Assembly (NCBI RefSeq): GCF_038069945.1
Contig: NZ_JBBPEV010000002.1
Span: 248,001-312,000 of the forward strand
Direction of reading: 5' to 3'
Length of the DNA: 64,000 nucleotides
DNA from: Aquabacterium sp. A3
Lineage (GTDB): Bacteria > Pseudomonadota > Gammaproteobacteria > Burkholderiales > Burkholderiaceae_C
The notes beneath the pieces were generated by a model. That model saw nothing but the letters and a program-made list of their open reading frames with translations, did no database searches and was not told the origin of the DNA. This document shows, piece after piece, positions 43,637 to 51,259 of the stretch; the stretch's first letter is position 1, and each line of letters starts with the position of its first letter. A program made the translations under genes and the position numbers.

Positions 43637-45115
43637 ATGCCTGCTTTTCTGGTCCTGCTGCTCATCGTCGCGCTGATGGCCGGCGGCCTTTTGTTCTGGC
43701 TGCTGCGCCGGCCTGTGCAGACGGGTGCGCGCGCCAGCACGGGTTTTGCGGCGTCCTACAACAGCGAGCAAGACACCATCCCCATGACCCGCGGGGCCGA
43801 TGGCGCCTGGCACGGCTGGGAGGACGACGAGGACGACCAGGGGCCTGCGACAGTGCTCTCCTACATGGACGTGCCCGACAATCAACGCCCCTCGTCGGCC
43901 CCGGCCACACCGCCTGCGGAGGACCCGCCGCCGCTGTCGGGTGATGACCCCGGCTGGCAGCGCATCCGCAGCGCGCTGGGCACCCTCAGCGATGGCCCGC
44001 TGGACCAGGCCTGGGCGGCACTCCAAGGATTTTTGCCTGAGCCTGCCCAGCGCGAAGTGGCCATGGACACCATGGAGCGCATCGCTTTGGCGTACGAGCG
44101 CGAACAGCGCTATGACCGCGCCCGGGATGTGTATGAGCACATGGCCGACATCGACCCTCAGTGGCGCCAGGTCAAGCTGCGTCTGATGCGGGCGCGGGGT
44201 CTGGCCCAGGCCGCCACGGTCAACACCTGGGGCACCGTGCCCCCTCGGCCCATGCCCAAGGTCACCATGGGGCAGTTGGGCAAGTATGTGCTGGTGCGAC
44301 AGATCGGGCGGGGTGCCATGGGCGCGGTGTACCTGGGGCACGATCCGGCCATCGACCGTGAAGTGGCCCTCAAGACCATGGCCCTGGCGCAAGAGTTTTC
44401 GGGCGATGACCTGGCCGATGCCCGCGCCCGTTTTTTGCGCGAGGCGGAGATGGCCGGGCGTCTGCAGCATCCCGACATCGTCAGCATCCTGGACGCAGGC
44501 GAGGTGGACGGCCTGGCCTACATCGCCATGGAAATGGTCGAAGGCACCGACCTGTCTGCACATGCCCGCCCCGGCAGTTTGCTGCCCTTGGCCCAGTTGC
44601 TGCCCGTCGTGGCCCGCGTGGCCGAGGCGCTGGCGTATGCCCACACCCGGGGGGTCACCCACCGCGACATCAAGCCCGCCAACGTCATGGTCGATCTGGC
44701 GCACGACACCGTCAAGGTCATGGACTTTGGTGTGGCGCGTGTGGCAGACGCCGCCCGCACCCGCACCGGGGTGGTGCTGGGCACGCCCACGTTCATGTCG
44801 CCCGAACAACTGTCAGGGCAGCCCATCGACGGGCGCAGCGACCTCTACTCACTGGGCGTCACACTCTTTTTGCTGCTGACGGGGCAACTGCCTTATGCCA
44901 GCGACAACATGGCCGCCCTGATGCGCGCCATCGGACAGGACACGCCGCCCAATGTGTGCACCTTGCGGCCCGAGCTGCCAGCGGCGTTGGGCGACATCGT
45001 GGCACTGGCTTTGCAAAAGCACCCAGGAACCCGCTATCAGGATGGCCGGGAGATGGCTGAAGATCTGCGCCGTGTGGCCCAGGATCTGCCAACCCCAGAC
45101 ATTCCCTTGGCGTGA
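43637..45115 (+). CDS. Membrane-anchored Ser/Thr protein kinase
   Basis: This protein of about 492 residues has one N-terminal membrane helix followed by Arg-Arg, which puts the rest in the cytoplasm. A low-complexity acidic/Pro linker and a short TPR-like helical region (about 95-175) come next. The Hanks-type kinase domain from about 215 has IGRGAMGAVYLG (P-loop), VALKTM (Lys), HRDIKPANVMV (catalytic loop), DFGVARV and SPEQLSG with GRSDLYSLGV. All catalytic residues are present. The start could also be TTG at 43625. PP2C, FHA and MBL genes follow on the same strand. There is no extracellular sensor domain, unlike PknB kinases. Confidence 0.92.
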   Translation: MPAFLVLLLIVALMAGGLLFWLLRRPVQTGARASTGFAASYNSEQDTIPMTRGADGAWHGWEDDEDDQGPATVLSYMDVPDNQRPSSAPATPPAEDPPPLSGDDPGWQRIRSALGTLSDGPLDQAWAALQGFLPEPAQREVAMDTMERIALAYEREQRYDRARDVYEHMADIDPQWRQVKLRLMRARGLAQAATVNTWGTVPPRPMPKVTMGQLGKYVLVRQIGRGAMGAVYLGHDPAIDREVALKTMALAQEFSGDDLADARARFLREAEMAGRLQHPDIVSILDAGEVDGLAYIAMEMVEGTDLSAHARPGSLLPLAQLLPVVARVAEALAYAHTRGVTHRDIKPANVMVDLAHDTVKVMDFGVARVADAARTRTGVVLGTPTFMSPEQLSGQPIDGRSDLYSLGVTLFLLLTGQLPYASDNMAALMRAIGQDTPPNVCTLRPELPAALGDIVALALQKHPGTRYQDGREMAEDLRRVAQDLPTPDIPLA

Positions 45116-45166
45116 GGCCTGTCCACTCCGCGTTCGAAGCGTCCAATCCAATAGACAATCTGCCCC

Positions 45167-45964
45167 ATGGACTTCGAGTTCTACAGTCAGACCGATACCG
45201 GTCGCGTGCGCAGCAACAACGAGGACTCCGTGGCCCTGGACGAGGCCCACGGTGTGGCGGTGCTGGCTGACGGCATGGGGGGCTACGCCGCCGGTGAGGT
45301 GGCCAGCGGCATGGCCTGCGATTTCATCCGTGCGGAGCTGGGGCGTTGGCTGGGTGAGGCCTCGGTGGCCGCCACCGATGGCGATGTGCGCCGTGCCATG
45401 GACATCTGCGTGGACAACGCCAACCGGGCCATTTTTGGCGCGGCCAGCTCCAACCCCACCTACGCCGGCATGGGCACCACCCTGGTGCTGGGTGTGTTTC
45501 GCTCGGGCCGTCTGCTGATGGGGCACATCGGTGACTCTCGCGCCTACCGCTGGCGCGACGGCGTGTTGCAGCAGATCACCAAAGACCATTCGTTACTGCA
45601 AGAGCAGATCGATGCTGGCATCCTCACGCCCGAGCAAGCCCAATACTCGGCCAACAAGAACCTGGTCACGCGCGCCCTGGGCGTGGAAGATGTCGTGCTG
45701 CTGGAAAGCCATCAGCACGACCTCGTGCATGGCGACGTCATCCTCATGTGTTCTGATGGCCTGTCCGACATGCTGACCGACCCCGAGATCGCTGGTGTCC
45801 TGGCCGCCTACCCCCACAGCCTGCCCGAGATGGGCGAGGCGCTGGTGTCGGCCGCCAATGAGGCCGGCGGTCGGGATAACATAGCTGTTGTGCTGGTGCG
45901 AGCTCAGGGAGACGCCGACCCCGCACCCCGGTCATGGTGGCCCTTCAAGCGCCTGGGCGGCTGA
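45167..45964 (+). CDS. PP2C-type Ser/Thr protein phosphatase
   Basis: This 265-residue Stp1/PrpC-like phosphatase has the metal-binding motifs RSNNEDSVALD, LADGMGGYAAGEVAS, GHIGDSRAYRWRDG, SDGLSDML and GGRDNIAVVLV in the usual order. It starts 51 bases after the kinase and probably reverses its phosphorylation. It depends on Mn or Mg and is cytoplasmic. Confidence 0.94.
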   Translation: MDFEFYSQTDTGRVRSNNEDSVALDEAHGVAVLADGMGGYAAGEVASGMACDFIRAELGRWLGEASVAATDGDVRRAMDICVDNANRAIFGAASSNPTYAGMGTTLVLGVFRSGRLLMGHIGDSRAYRWRDGVLQQITKDHSLLQEQIDAGILTPEQAQYSANKNLVTRALGVEDVVLLESHQHDLVHGDVILMCSDGLSDMLTDPEIAGVLAAYPHSLPEMGEALVSAANEAGGRDNIAVVLVRAQGDADPAPRSWWPFKRLGG

Positions 45965-46008
45965 ACAAGAACATCACAAGCATCACCGAGCCAAAAAAGA
46001 GGTTCCGC

Positions 46009-46722
46009 ATGGGAAAACTGGTCGTTTCACTCGATGGGGTCGTCATCAAGGAGGTGCAGGTCACCAAAGACCGCACCTCGCTGGGCCGACGGCCCTACAA
46101 CGACATCGTGATCGACAACCTGGCGGTCAGCGGTGAGCATGCGGTGCTGCAGATGGTGGGCAGCGATGTGTTCATCGAAGACCTCAACAGCACCAACGGC
46201 ACGTACATCAACGGCAAGGCCGTCAAAAAACAACTGCTGGCGCACAACGACACGATCGAAATCGGCAAGTACAAGATCAAGTACCTGCTTGACGAGGTGC
46301 CCGACTATGAAAAGACCATGATCATGCGGCCGGGCAGCATGCCGCCGCCCGTGTCGGCGCCGGCCTCGGCTGGCAGCCGTCCAGCGGGGGCACCGGCCAC
46401 GGGCTTTGGCAGCACGCTCACGGGCGGCTTGGGCACGGGCTTTGGTGGCCTGCCCTCCCAGACCTCGGCGTCCATCAAGGTGCTCAATGGGGCTGCTGCG
46501 GGCCGCGAAGTCATGTTGACCAAGGTGGTCACCACCGTGGGCAAGCCTGGTGTGCAGGTGGCCTCCATCACCAAACGGCCTGGAGGCTATGTGTTTGCCC
46601 ACGTGGAAGGCACATCGCGCCCCACCGTGAACGGCCAGTCGGTGGAAGGTGACCCGGTGCAACTCAAGAGCGGCGACGTCATCGAGTTGGCTGGCACCCA
46701 GATGCAGTTCGTGCAGGCTTGA
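46009..46722 (+). CDS. Double FHA-domain protein
   Basis: This 237-residue protein has a clear N-terminal FHA domain (LGRRPYNDIVIDNLAVSGEHAVL with the Arg, Ser and His that hold phosphothreonine, then DLNSTNGTYING). A Gly/Ala/Pro linker (about 105-160) leads to a second, weaker FHA-like domain (GREVMLTKVVTTVGKPGVQVASITKR...RPTVNGQSVE). ATG 46009 follows AAGAGG. It is the probable phospho-reader for the kinase two genes upstream and links signalling to another process, perhaps the pilus genes downstream. Confidence 0.9.
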   Translation: MGKLVVSLDGVVIKEVQVTKDRTSLGRRPYNDIVIDNLAVSGEHAVLQMVGSDVFIEDLNSTNGTYINGKAVKKQLLAHNDTIEIGKYKIKYLLDEVPDYEKTMIMRPGSMPPPVSAPASAGSRPAGAPATGFGSTLTGGLGTGFGGLPSQTSASIKVLNGAAAGREVMLTKVVTTVGKPGVQVASITKRPGGYVFAHVEGTSRPTVNGQSVEGDPVQLKSGDVIELAGTQMQFVQA

Positions 46723-46741
46723 GCCATTTGCCGGAGCCTCC

Positions 46742-47554
46742 GTGATACGCGTCCTGGGTTGCTCCGGTTCCATCGCGGCCCGCTGTCACACCACGGCATT
46801 TCTGCTGGACGACGACATCCTGATCGACGCCGGCAGCGGTGTGGGCGAACTGCGGCTGGACGAGCTGGCACGCATCGACCACATCCTGATCACGCACAGC
46901 CACCTGGATCACGTGCTGTCCATCCCGCTGCTGGCCGACAGTGTGATCAAGCTGCGCATGGGCGGCGGTGGGCCCCAGACCCTGCGGCCCATCCACGTGC
47001 ACGCCTTGCCGGAAACCCTGCAGGCCCTGCGCGACCACCTGTTCAACGGGGTGATCTGGCCAGACTTCACCCGCCTGCCCAGTGCCAGCCACCCAGTGTT
47101 GGTGCTGCATGAACTGGCGCTGGGGCAGACCCTGCGCTTTCCAGCCCGTGGAGGGCTGGACGAGCGTGCGGTGCACGTGCTGCCCGCCGCCCACACCGTG
47201 CCCGCCGTGGGCTACGCGGTGGACACGCCCCAGGGCTGGTGGGTGTTCACCGGCGACACTGGCCCCAACCCGGCCTTGTGGCAGGCCCTGAATGGCCAAC
47301 GCATTGCCCAGTTGGTGATTGAAACCGCCTTTGGCGACGAAGAAGCCCACCTGGCCATGATCAGCGGCCACCTGGCCCCGCAGACCCTGGCCCGCGAGCT
47401 GGCCCAACTGGACGGCGAAGTCAGCGTCTACATCACCCACCCCAAGCCCGGCGAGGTGCCTGCCGTGCTCTCGCAGATCCGCGCGCTGGACAGCCGCCAC
47501 CGCATCGAGCCGCTGCGCGAGGGGCAGCGGTTTCATGTGCCGGCCGAAGGCTGA
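46742..47554 (+). CDS. Metallo-beta-lactamase-fold hydrolase (class II cyclic phosphodiesterase-like)
   Basis: This protein of about 270 residues has THSHLDHVLSIPLLAD (the H-x-H-x-D-H zinc motif), GYAVDTPQGWWVFTGDTGPNP and YITHPKPGEV. The layout resembles class II 3',5'-cyclic-nucleotide phosphodiesterases, but RNase Z-like or other hydrolases are possible. GTG 46742 was chosen because GGAG precedes it by 7 bases and the protein begins VIRVLGCSGSI. It is the last gene of the kinase-phosphatase-FHA cluster. If it degrades cyclic nucleotides, it would tie a second messenger to the same module. Confidence 0.82.
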   Translation: MIRVLGCSGSIAARCHTTAFLLDDDILIDAGSGVGELRLDELARIDHILITHSHLDHVLSIPLLADSVIKLRMGGGGPQTLRPIHVHALPETLQALRDHLFNGVIWPDFTRLPSASHPVLVLHELALGQTLRFPARGGLDERAVHVLPAAHTVPAVGYAVDTPQGWWVFTGDTGPNPALWQALNGQRIAQLVIETAFGDEEAHLAMISGHLAPQTLARELAQLDGEVSVYITHPKPGEVPAVLSQIRALDSRHRIEPLREGQRFHVPAEG

Positions 47555-47567
47555 CAAGAATTGTCAG
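47551..47567. repeat. Inverted repeat upstream of the pilin gene
   Basis: CTGACAA-GAA-TTGTCAG is a perfect 7-3-7 inverted repeat overlapping the stop of the MBL gene. Further GACA elements occur at about 47584 and 47607. TGTC/GACA half-sites upstream of a sigma-54 pilin promoter recall known PilR sites. Confidence 0.5.
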
Positions 47568-47692
47568 CTGGGGTGGGTGGGTTGACAAAAATGGGCTCAC
47601 AACCAGACACAAACCTGACGTGGGGCGTCGACTTGGCGCCCTCGACCACAGGAAAACGTGTGCCAGATCACGCTTTTTTCTGGCCTTCAGCC

Positions 47693-47708
47693 TGGCACGG
47701 CGCCTGCA
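47693..47708 (+). promoter_or_regulatory. Sigma-54 (-24/-12) promoter of pilin 1
   Basis: TGGCACG-GCGC-CTGCA matches the sigma-54 consensus TGGCACG-N4-TTGCA at all but one conserved base, with the correct GG-to-GC spacing. It lies about 80 bases before the pilin ATG. Type IV pilin genes are commonly under RpoN with PilS-PilR. Confidence 0.8.
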
Positions 47709-47786
47709 CCATGTTCATCGCACGGCGGTGACGCATCACCGCCTCCCTGTTCCAGTAGACGGGCCTGGCGCCCAGAGGAGTTGATG

Positions 47787-48281
47787 ATGAAGCAAGTGCA
47801 AAAGGGCTTTACCCTGATCGAACTGATGATCGTCGTGGCGATCATCGGCATTTTGGCGGCTGTGGCGATTCCGCAGTATCAGAACTACGTGGCGAAGTCG
47901 CAGGTGTCCCGCGTGATGGGCGAAACCGGTTCGCTGAAAACAGCGGTTGAAACCTGCATGCTGGATGGCCTTGCCGAGGCAGATTGCCAACTGGGCGCCA
48001 CGGTCAGCAACTTGCTGGGTGAAGGTGGTGGCGGTGACGCCGGTGGTGACGCCGGTGGTGGCGGTGGTGGCGGTGGCGTGGACACTGGCGTGGCCGGCCT
48101 TGTGGTTACCTATGACCTGGACGCAGGCACAGCCAGCATTGAAGCCTCCTTCGGTGGTAATGCCGCCTCACCGCTGCGTGAGCAGTCCCTGACATGGGCG
48201 CGCACTGCTGAAGGCGCCTGGGGTTGTACAACCACCGTAGAAGCCCAGTTCCGTCCGGCTGGCTGTGGTGCTGTCCAGTAA
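47787..48281 (+). CDS. Type IV pilin with glycine-rich insert
   Basis: This 164-residue prepilin has a short leader MKQVQKG cut before Phe by prepilin peptidase, then [20 protein letters not shown] with Glu5 of the mature protein. The globular part contains GATVSNLLG, then an 18-residue run of Gly with two Asp-Ala pairs (residues 80-97), then [14 protein letters not shown] and a final PAGC that makes the usual C-terminal disulphide loop. ATG 47787 is 6 bases after GAGGAG. The glycine stretch is encoded by GGTGGTGACGCC-type repeats and sits where the variable loop of the pilin is expected. It is preceded by a sigma-54 promoter and followed by hairpins. Confidence 0.93.
   Translation: MKQVQKGFTLIELMIVVAIIGILAAVAIPQYQNYVAKSQVSRVMGETGSLKTAVETCMLDGLAEADCQLGATVSNLLGEGGGGDAGGDAGGGGGGGGVDTGVAGLVVTYDLDAGTASIEASFGGNAASPLREQSLTWARTAEGAWGCTTTVEAQFRPAGCGAVQ
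48018..48081. repeat. GGT/GGC triplet and 12-base repeats in pilin 1
   Basis: A run of GGTGGT, GGCGGT and two tandem GGTGGTGACGCC units codes for Gly/Asp/Ala. Units are multiples of three, so slippage would change loop length without a frameshift. Confidence 0.8.
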
Positions 48282-48315
48282 CTTTAGATCGCCAACGTTC
48301 TAACGACCCTGCACT

Positions 48316-48345
48316 CCCGATGATCGTGTGACGCAGATCATCGGG
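48316..48345 (+). other. Hairpin after pilin 1
   Basis: CCCGATGATC and GATCATCGGG form a perfect 10-bp stem with a 10-base loop, 34 bases after the pilin stop, without a T run. It probably protects the abundant pilin mRNA 3' end. Confidence 0.6.
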
Positions 48346-48354
48346 GGCGCGGAA

Positions 48355-48382
48355 AAAAACGCCCCTCTCCAGGGGCGTTTTT
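48355..48382. terminator. Bidirectional intrinsic terminator after pilin 1
   Basis: AAAAACGCCCCT-CTCC-AGGGGCGTTTTT is a perfect 12-bp stem with T runs in both directions. It separates pilin 1 from the serine hydrolase gene. Confidence 0.93.
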
Positions 48383-48415
48383 GTTGAGATGCACCGCCTG
48401 TTGTGGAGGCAAGTC

Positions 48416-49618
48416 ATGGCCATCGGCATCAAACGATTCGTCGTCGTTTCGTTGATTGTCTTGCCGGTGTTGGCGCTGGCGGCCTTGGTGGATGTCTGGG
48501 TCAAGGACCAACATGCGGTACTTCGATTCATCTATCCGCTGGAAGCAGCGCTGCTCAAAACACAGGTTCGTTGTTCGGCACATGCACCGGGCTGGCTGAG
48601 GGATATTCCGCCCCTGGCGATGAATGTATTTGGCGCGTTGGCAGGGCAGGTGGCCTATCGTTCGCCGGATGGCCAAATTCATCACTGTGAACATGGATGG
48701 GCCGGAGGCCTGTTTCGGTCTCCCGCCGTGTCGGCAGAGACCCGGTTTCGCTATGCGAGCCTGACCAAGTTGCTCACCGCAGATTCTGTGCTGCGTCGAG
48801 TGCAGTCCGGGAGTCACCACCTGAGTGATCGTTTGGTTGAGCTTGTGCCCGAATGGCGTTCAACCATTGATGCCCGTGTGGCCGACATCACGATTGAGCA
48901 ACTGTTGCGTCATCGCGCGGGCTTTGATCGCATGCGGAGCCTCGATCCGATGACCATTCACAAGACAAAGCCTTGGTGCCCTGGTGATTTGTCTCGCGCG
49001 GGCGATCTTCGCCTGGATTTTGACCCAGGTAGTCGCAGTGCGTACGCGAATCTGGGTTACTGCATGCTCGGTGTATGGCTGCAGCGCGTCGAGGGGGTGT
49101 CTTACCGAGCGCTGATGGAAAGAGATCACGGCCTGCAGGCCCGTGGCATGCGTTTCATCGATGGGCCGTACTTGGCAGACGAAGTGCGGTACGACTTTCG
49201 CAACAGTTCTTTTTACGCAGAGAACTACCACCGGTATTTTGATTTTCAGGCCTTGTCTTCATCGGCAGGGCTGTCTGGATCTGCGGTGGCCATGGCGGGG
49301 CTTCTGGCTGATCTGATCCATCGGCAGCCACTGAACATCTTGTCGAAGGATGACGCACAGTGCAACGCCCACGAGATATTGTCCTGCCGGTCACTTGGCG
49401 CGATGGTGTCGCGCTGGTCAGGCAGCCCTTGGGTCATCCACAGCCACGGCGGTACCTTGTATGGGGCGTCGGCCCAGGCCCTGATGGACAACGATGGCGG
49501 TGTATTGGTGATGCTTGGAAATGGCATGCCGTCTGATTGGAATCAGGCCAGTCATGAGTTTCTTTCGAGTGTTCACGAGTTGTATCGATGGCATCGAAAG
49601 CCGCCGAAAAGCTCATGA
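48416..49618 (+). CDS. Class C beta-lactamase/DD-peptidase-like serine hydrolase
   Basis: This 400-residue protein has an N-terminal membrane or signal segment (about residues 6-28). Motifs of the serine beta-lactamase/esterase family are visible: the nucleophile in YASLTK (S-x-x-K), YANLG (Y-x-N), and HGGTLYG in place of KTG. IEQLLRHRAGFDRM is also typical. ATG 48416 has GGAGG 8 bases upstream and is preferred over ATG 48389. Base composition is clearly lower in GC than the flanking core genes. It lies between two pilin genes and 9 bases before an acyltransferase. It may be an esterase, transacylase or peptidase acting in the periplasm; a role in pilin or surface-glycan modification is a guess from position. 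Confidence 0.85.
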   Translation: MAIGIKRFVVVSLIVLPVLALAALVDVWVKDQHAVLRFIYPLEAALLKTQVRCSAHAPGWLRDIPPLAMNVFGALAGQVAYRSPDGQIHHCEHGWAGGLFRSPAVSAETRFRYASLTKLLTADSVLRRVQSGSHHLSDRLVELVPEWRSTIDARVADITIEQLLRHRAGFDRMRSLDPMTIHKTKPWCPGDLSRAGDLRLDFDPGSRSAYANLGYCMLGVWLQRVEGVSYRALMERDHGLQARGMRFIDGPYLADEVRYDFRNSSFYAENYHRYFDFQALSSSAGLSGSAVAMAGLLADLIHRQPLNILSKDDAQCNAHEILSCRSLGAMVSRWSGSPWVIHSHGGTLYGASAQALMDNDGGVLVMLGNGMPSDWNQASHEFLSSVHELYRWHRKPPKSS

Positions 49619-49627
49619 GGCCCTGAC

Positions 49628-50626
49628 ATGTCCATGCCCTACAACCCTGCTCTGGATGGGATTCGCGCGCTGGCCGCCATCACGGTGGCGGCGATACATG
49701 CGCGTGCGCCTGGCCTGACCGCAGGCTTCTTTGGCGTCGATGTGTTTTTTGTGCTCTCCGGTTACCTGATCACGCGGCTGTTGTGGCTGGAGCATCAAGC
49801 CACCCATACCGTGGATTGGCGATCGTTCATGCGTCGTCGATGGGCACGTCTGTGGCCGGCATTGGTTGTTTTTCTTTTGGTCTATTTGGCCGTGGCCCCT
49901 TGGTTGTGGCCTTCGATTCCGTTGGCCAAGCACATGCAGGATGCGGGGCTCACTGCGGTGTATGTCGTGAACTGGTCTCCCTCATGGGGTGGTGGCGTTT
50001 CTGTGCTGGGACATGTCTGGAGCCTGGCGGTGGAGATGCAGTTTTATGCGGTCTGGCCCCTGCTTTTCGTTCTATTGATGAAGCTGCCCAGACGTACGCT
50101 GCTGCCATCGCTGCTGGTGTTGTACGTCGCATCCACGGCGTGGCGGTGGTGGGGGGCCGAGCATCTGCCGCGTTTGTGGGATGTTTACGTCAGAACCGAC
50201 ATGCATTGCAGTGGCTTGCTGTTGGGTTGCATGTTGGGTGTTTGGAATCGACGACTGCCACAAGCGTGGGCATGGCCTGGTTTGGTGATTCTGGGGCTTG
50301 CCATGACGTTCTTCAGCTCAGCGTGGTTGCCAACAGTGCAATACGGTTTCACTGTCGCTGAGCTTGGGGCGGCCATGCTGTTGATGGCCCGACCCCCTTG
50401 GCTTGGGGTGCCGTGGCTGGCTTGGGTGGGACGTATGTCTTATGGCTTGTATTTGTGGCACTACCTCATCATGGTGAATCTTCGCGACAAGCAGGATGCC
50501 GATTGGCGAATCACCCTGCTCATTGGTTTGGCGGGTGGTCTGGTCGCGGCGACCATCAGCCATCACTTGATCGAGCGCAGGTTTCATCGCTCGGCATTTG
50601 AAAGAGCCGCCCCTGTGATGGGGTGA
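49628..50626 (+). CDS. OafA/YrhL-type membrane acyltransferase (acyltransferase 3 family)
   Basis: This 332-residue membrane protein has about ten hydrophobic segments and starts [20 protein letters not shown], the acyltransferase-3 hallmark. [32 protein letters not shown] and [17 protein letters not shown] (the W-S-L-x-x-E-x-Q/F-Y motif) follow. Such enzymes O-acetylate glycans of the envelope. GAGG lies 8 bases upstream. It is lower in GC and co-directional with the serine hydrolase, and lies just ahead of pilin 2. It may modify a pilus glycan or surface polysaccharide; this is inferred. Confidence 0.9.
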   Translation: MSMPYNPALDGIRALAAITVAAIHARAPGLTAGFFGVDVFFVLSGYLITRLLWLEHQATHTVDWRSFMRRRWARLWPALVVFLLVYLAVAPWLWPSIPLAKHMQDAGLTAVYVVNWSPSWGGGVSVLGHVWSLAVEMQFYAVWPLLFVLLMKLPRRTLLPSLLVLYVASTAWRWWGAEHLPRLWDVYVRTDMHCSGLLLGCMLGVWNRRLPQAWAWPGLVILGLAMTFFSSAWLPTVQYGFTVAELGAAMLLMARPPWLGVPWLAWVGRMSYGLYLWHYLIMVNLRDKQDADWRITLLIGLAGGLVAATISHHLIERRFHRSAFERAAPVMG

Positions 50627-50663
50627 TATCAAGCGATGTTTTTCAGGCAGTAAGGAGCATCAA

Positions 50664-51098
50664 ATGTCTCAACGTGGCTTTACCTTGATTGAGTTGATGA
50701 TTGTTGTGGCGATCATCGGCATCCTTGCGGCAGCAGCCATTCCGGCCTACCAGGGGTACATCGCCCGGGCCCAGGTCGCCGCTGCGTTCTCTGATGTGAG
50801 TGCAGGACGAACCCTCTATGAAAGTGCTGTCAGCGAAGGCCGCGAGACGGCGTACTACACCAATGCGAACATGGGGGTCGTCGCCAGTTCTGCTCATTGC
50901 TCGGCCATCACGGTGAATGCGCCGTCTGACGATGATCCGATGGTGGCGTTGAGGTGCACGCTCAACGGAAGTGGGCCGGTGCGCGGCGCTCAGGTCAATT
51001 TGAACCGGTCGGCCGTGGGCGGCTGGTCATGCACGGTCAGCAACCGTCCTGCCAGTTGGTCGTCTAGCTACCTGCCCAAAGGATGCAGCGAAGGCTAA
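50664..51098 (+). CDS. Type IV pilin, second copy
   Basis: This 144-residue prepilin has the leader MSQRG, then [32 protein letters not shown]. The C-terminal part has [28 protein letters not shown] and LPKGC, four cysteines that can give two disulphides. It lacks the glycine insert of pilin 1. AAGGAG lies 7 bases upstream. Only 37 bases separate it from the acyltransferase, with no sigma-54 site of its own, so it is probably transcribed with the upstream genes. It could be an alternative major pilin. Confidence 0.93.
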   Translation: MSQRGFTLIELMIVVAIIGILAAAAIPAYQGYIARAQVAAAFSDVSAGRTLYESAVSEGRETAYYTNANMGVVASSAHCSAITVNAPSDDDPMVALRCTLNGSGPVRGAQVNLNRSAVGGWSCTVSNRPASWSSSYLPKGCSEG

Positions 51099-51222
51099 GT
51101 GCGTCGCTGTGTTTTCAAGTGTGGCATTGACGTCCGAGGCATCGTCGTTCAGCTGAGTTGCCTTTTTCCGGGCATTTGAGGCGCACTAAACCGGGCTTTG
51201 ATGGCGGAGCCCGTGCCCACGC

Positions 51223-51233
51223 TAAAATCAGCG
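51223..51233 (+). promoter_or_regulatory. Probable -10 element of transketolase
   Basis: TAAAAT followed by CAGCGG lies about 31 bases before the transketolase ATG, between short inverted arms CGCT and AGCG. A weak TTGATG lies 19 bases upstream. Confidence 0.4.
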
Positions 51234-51259
51234 GTTTCCCTCAGCCGCCTGCCCGCACC

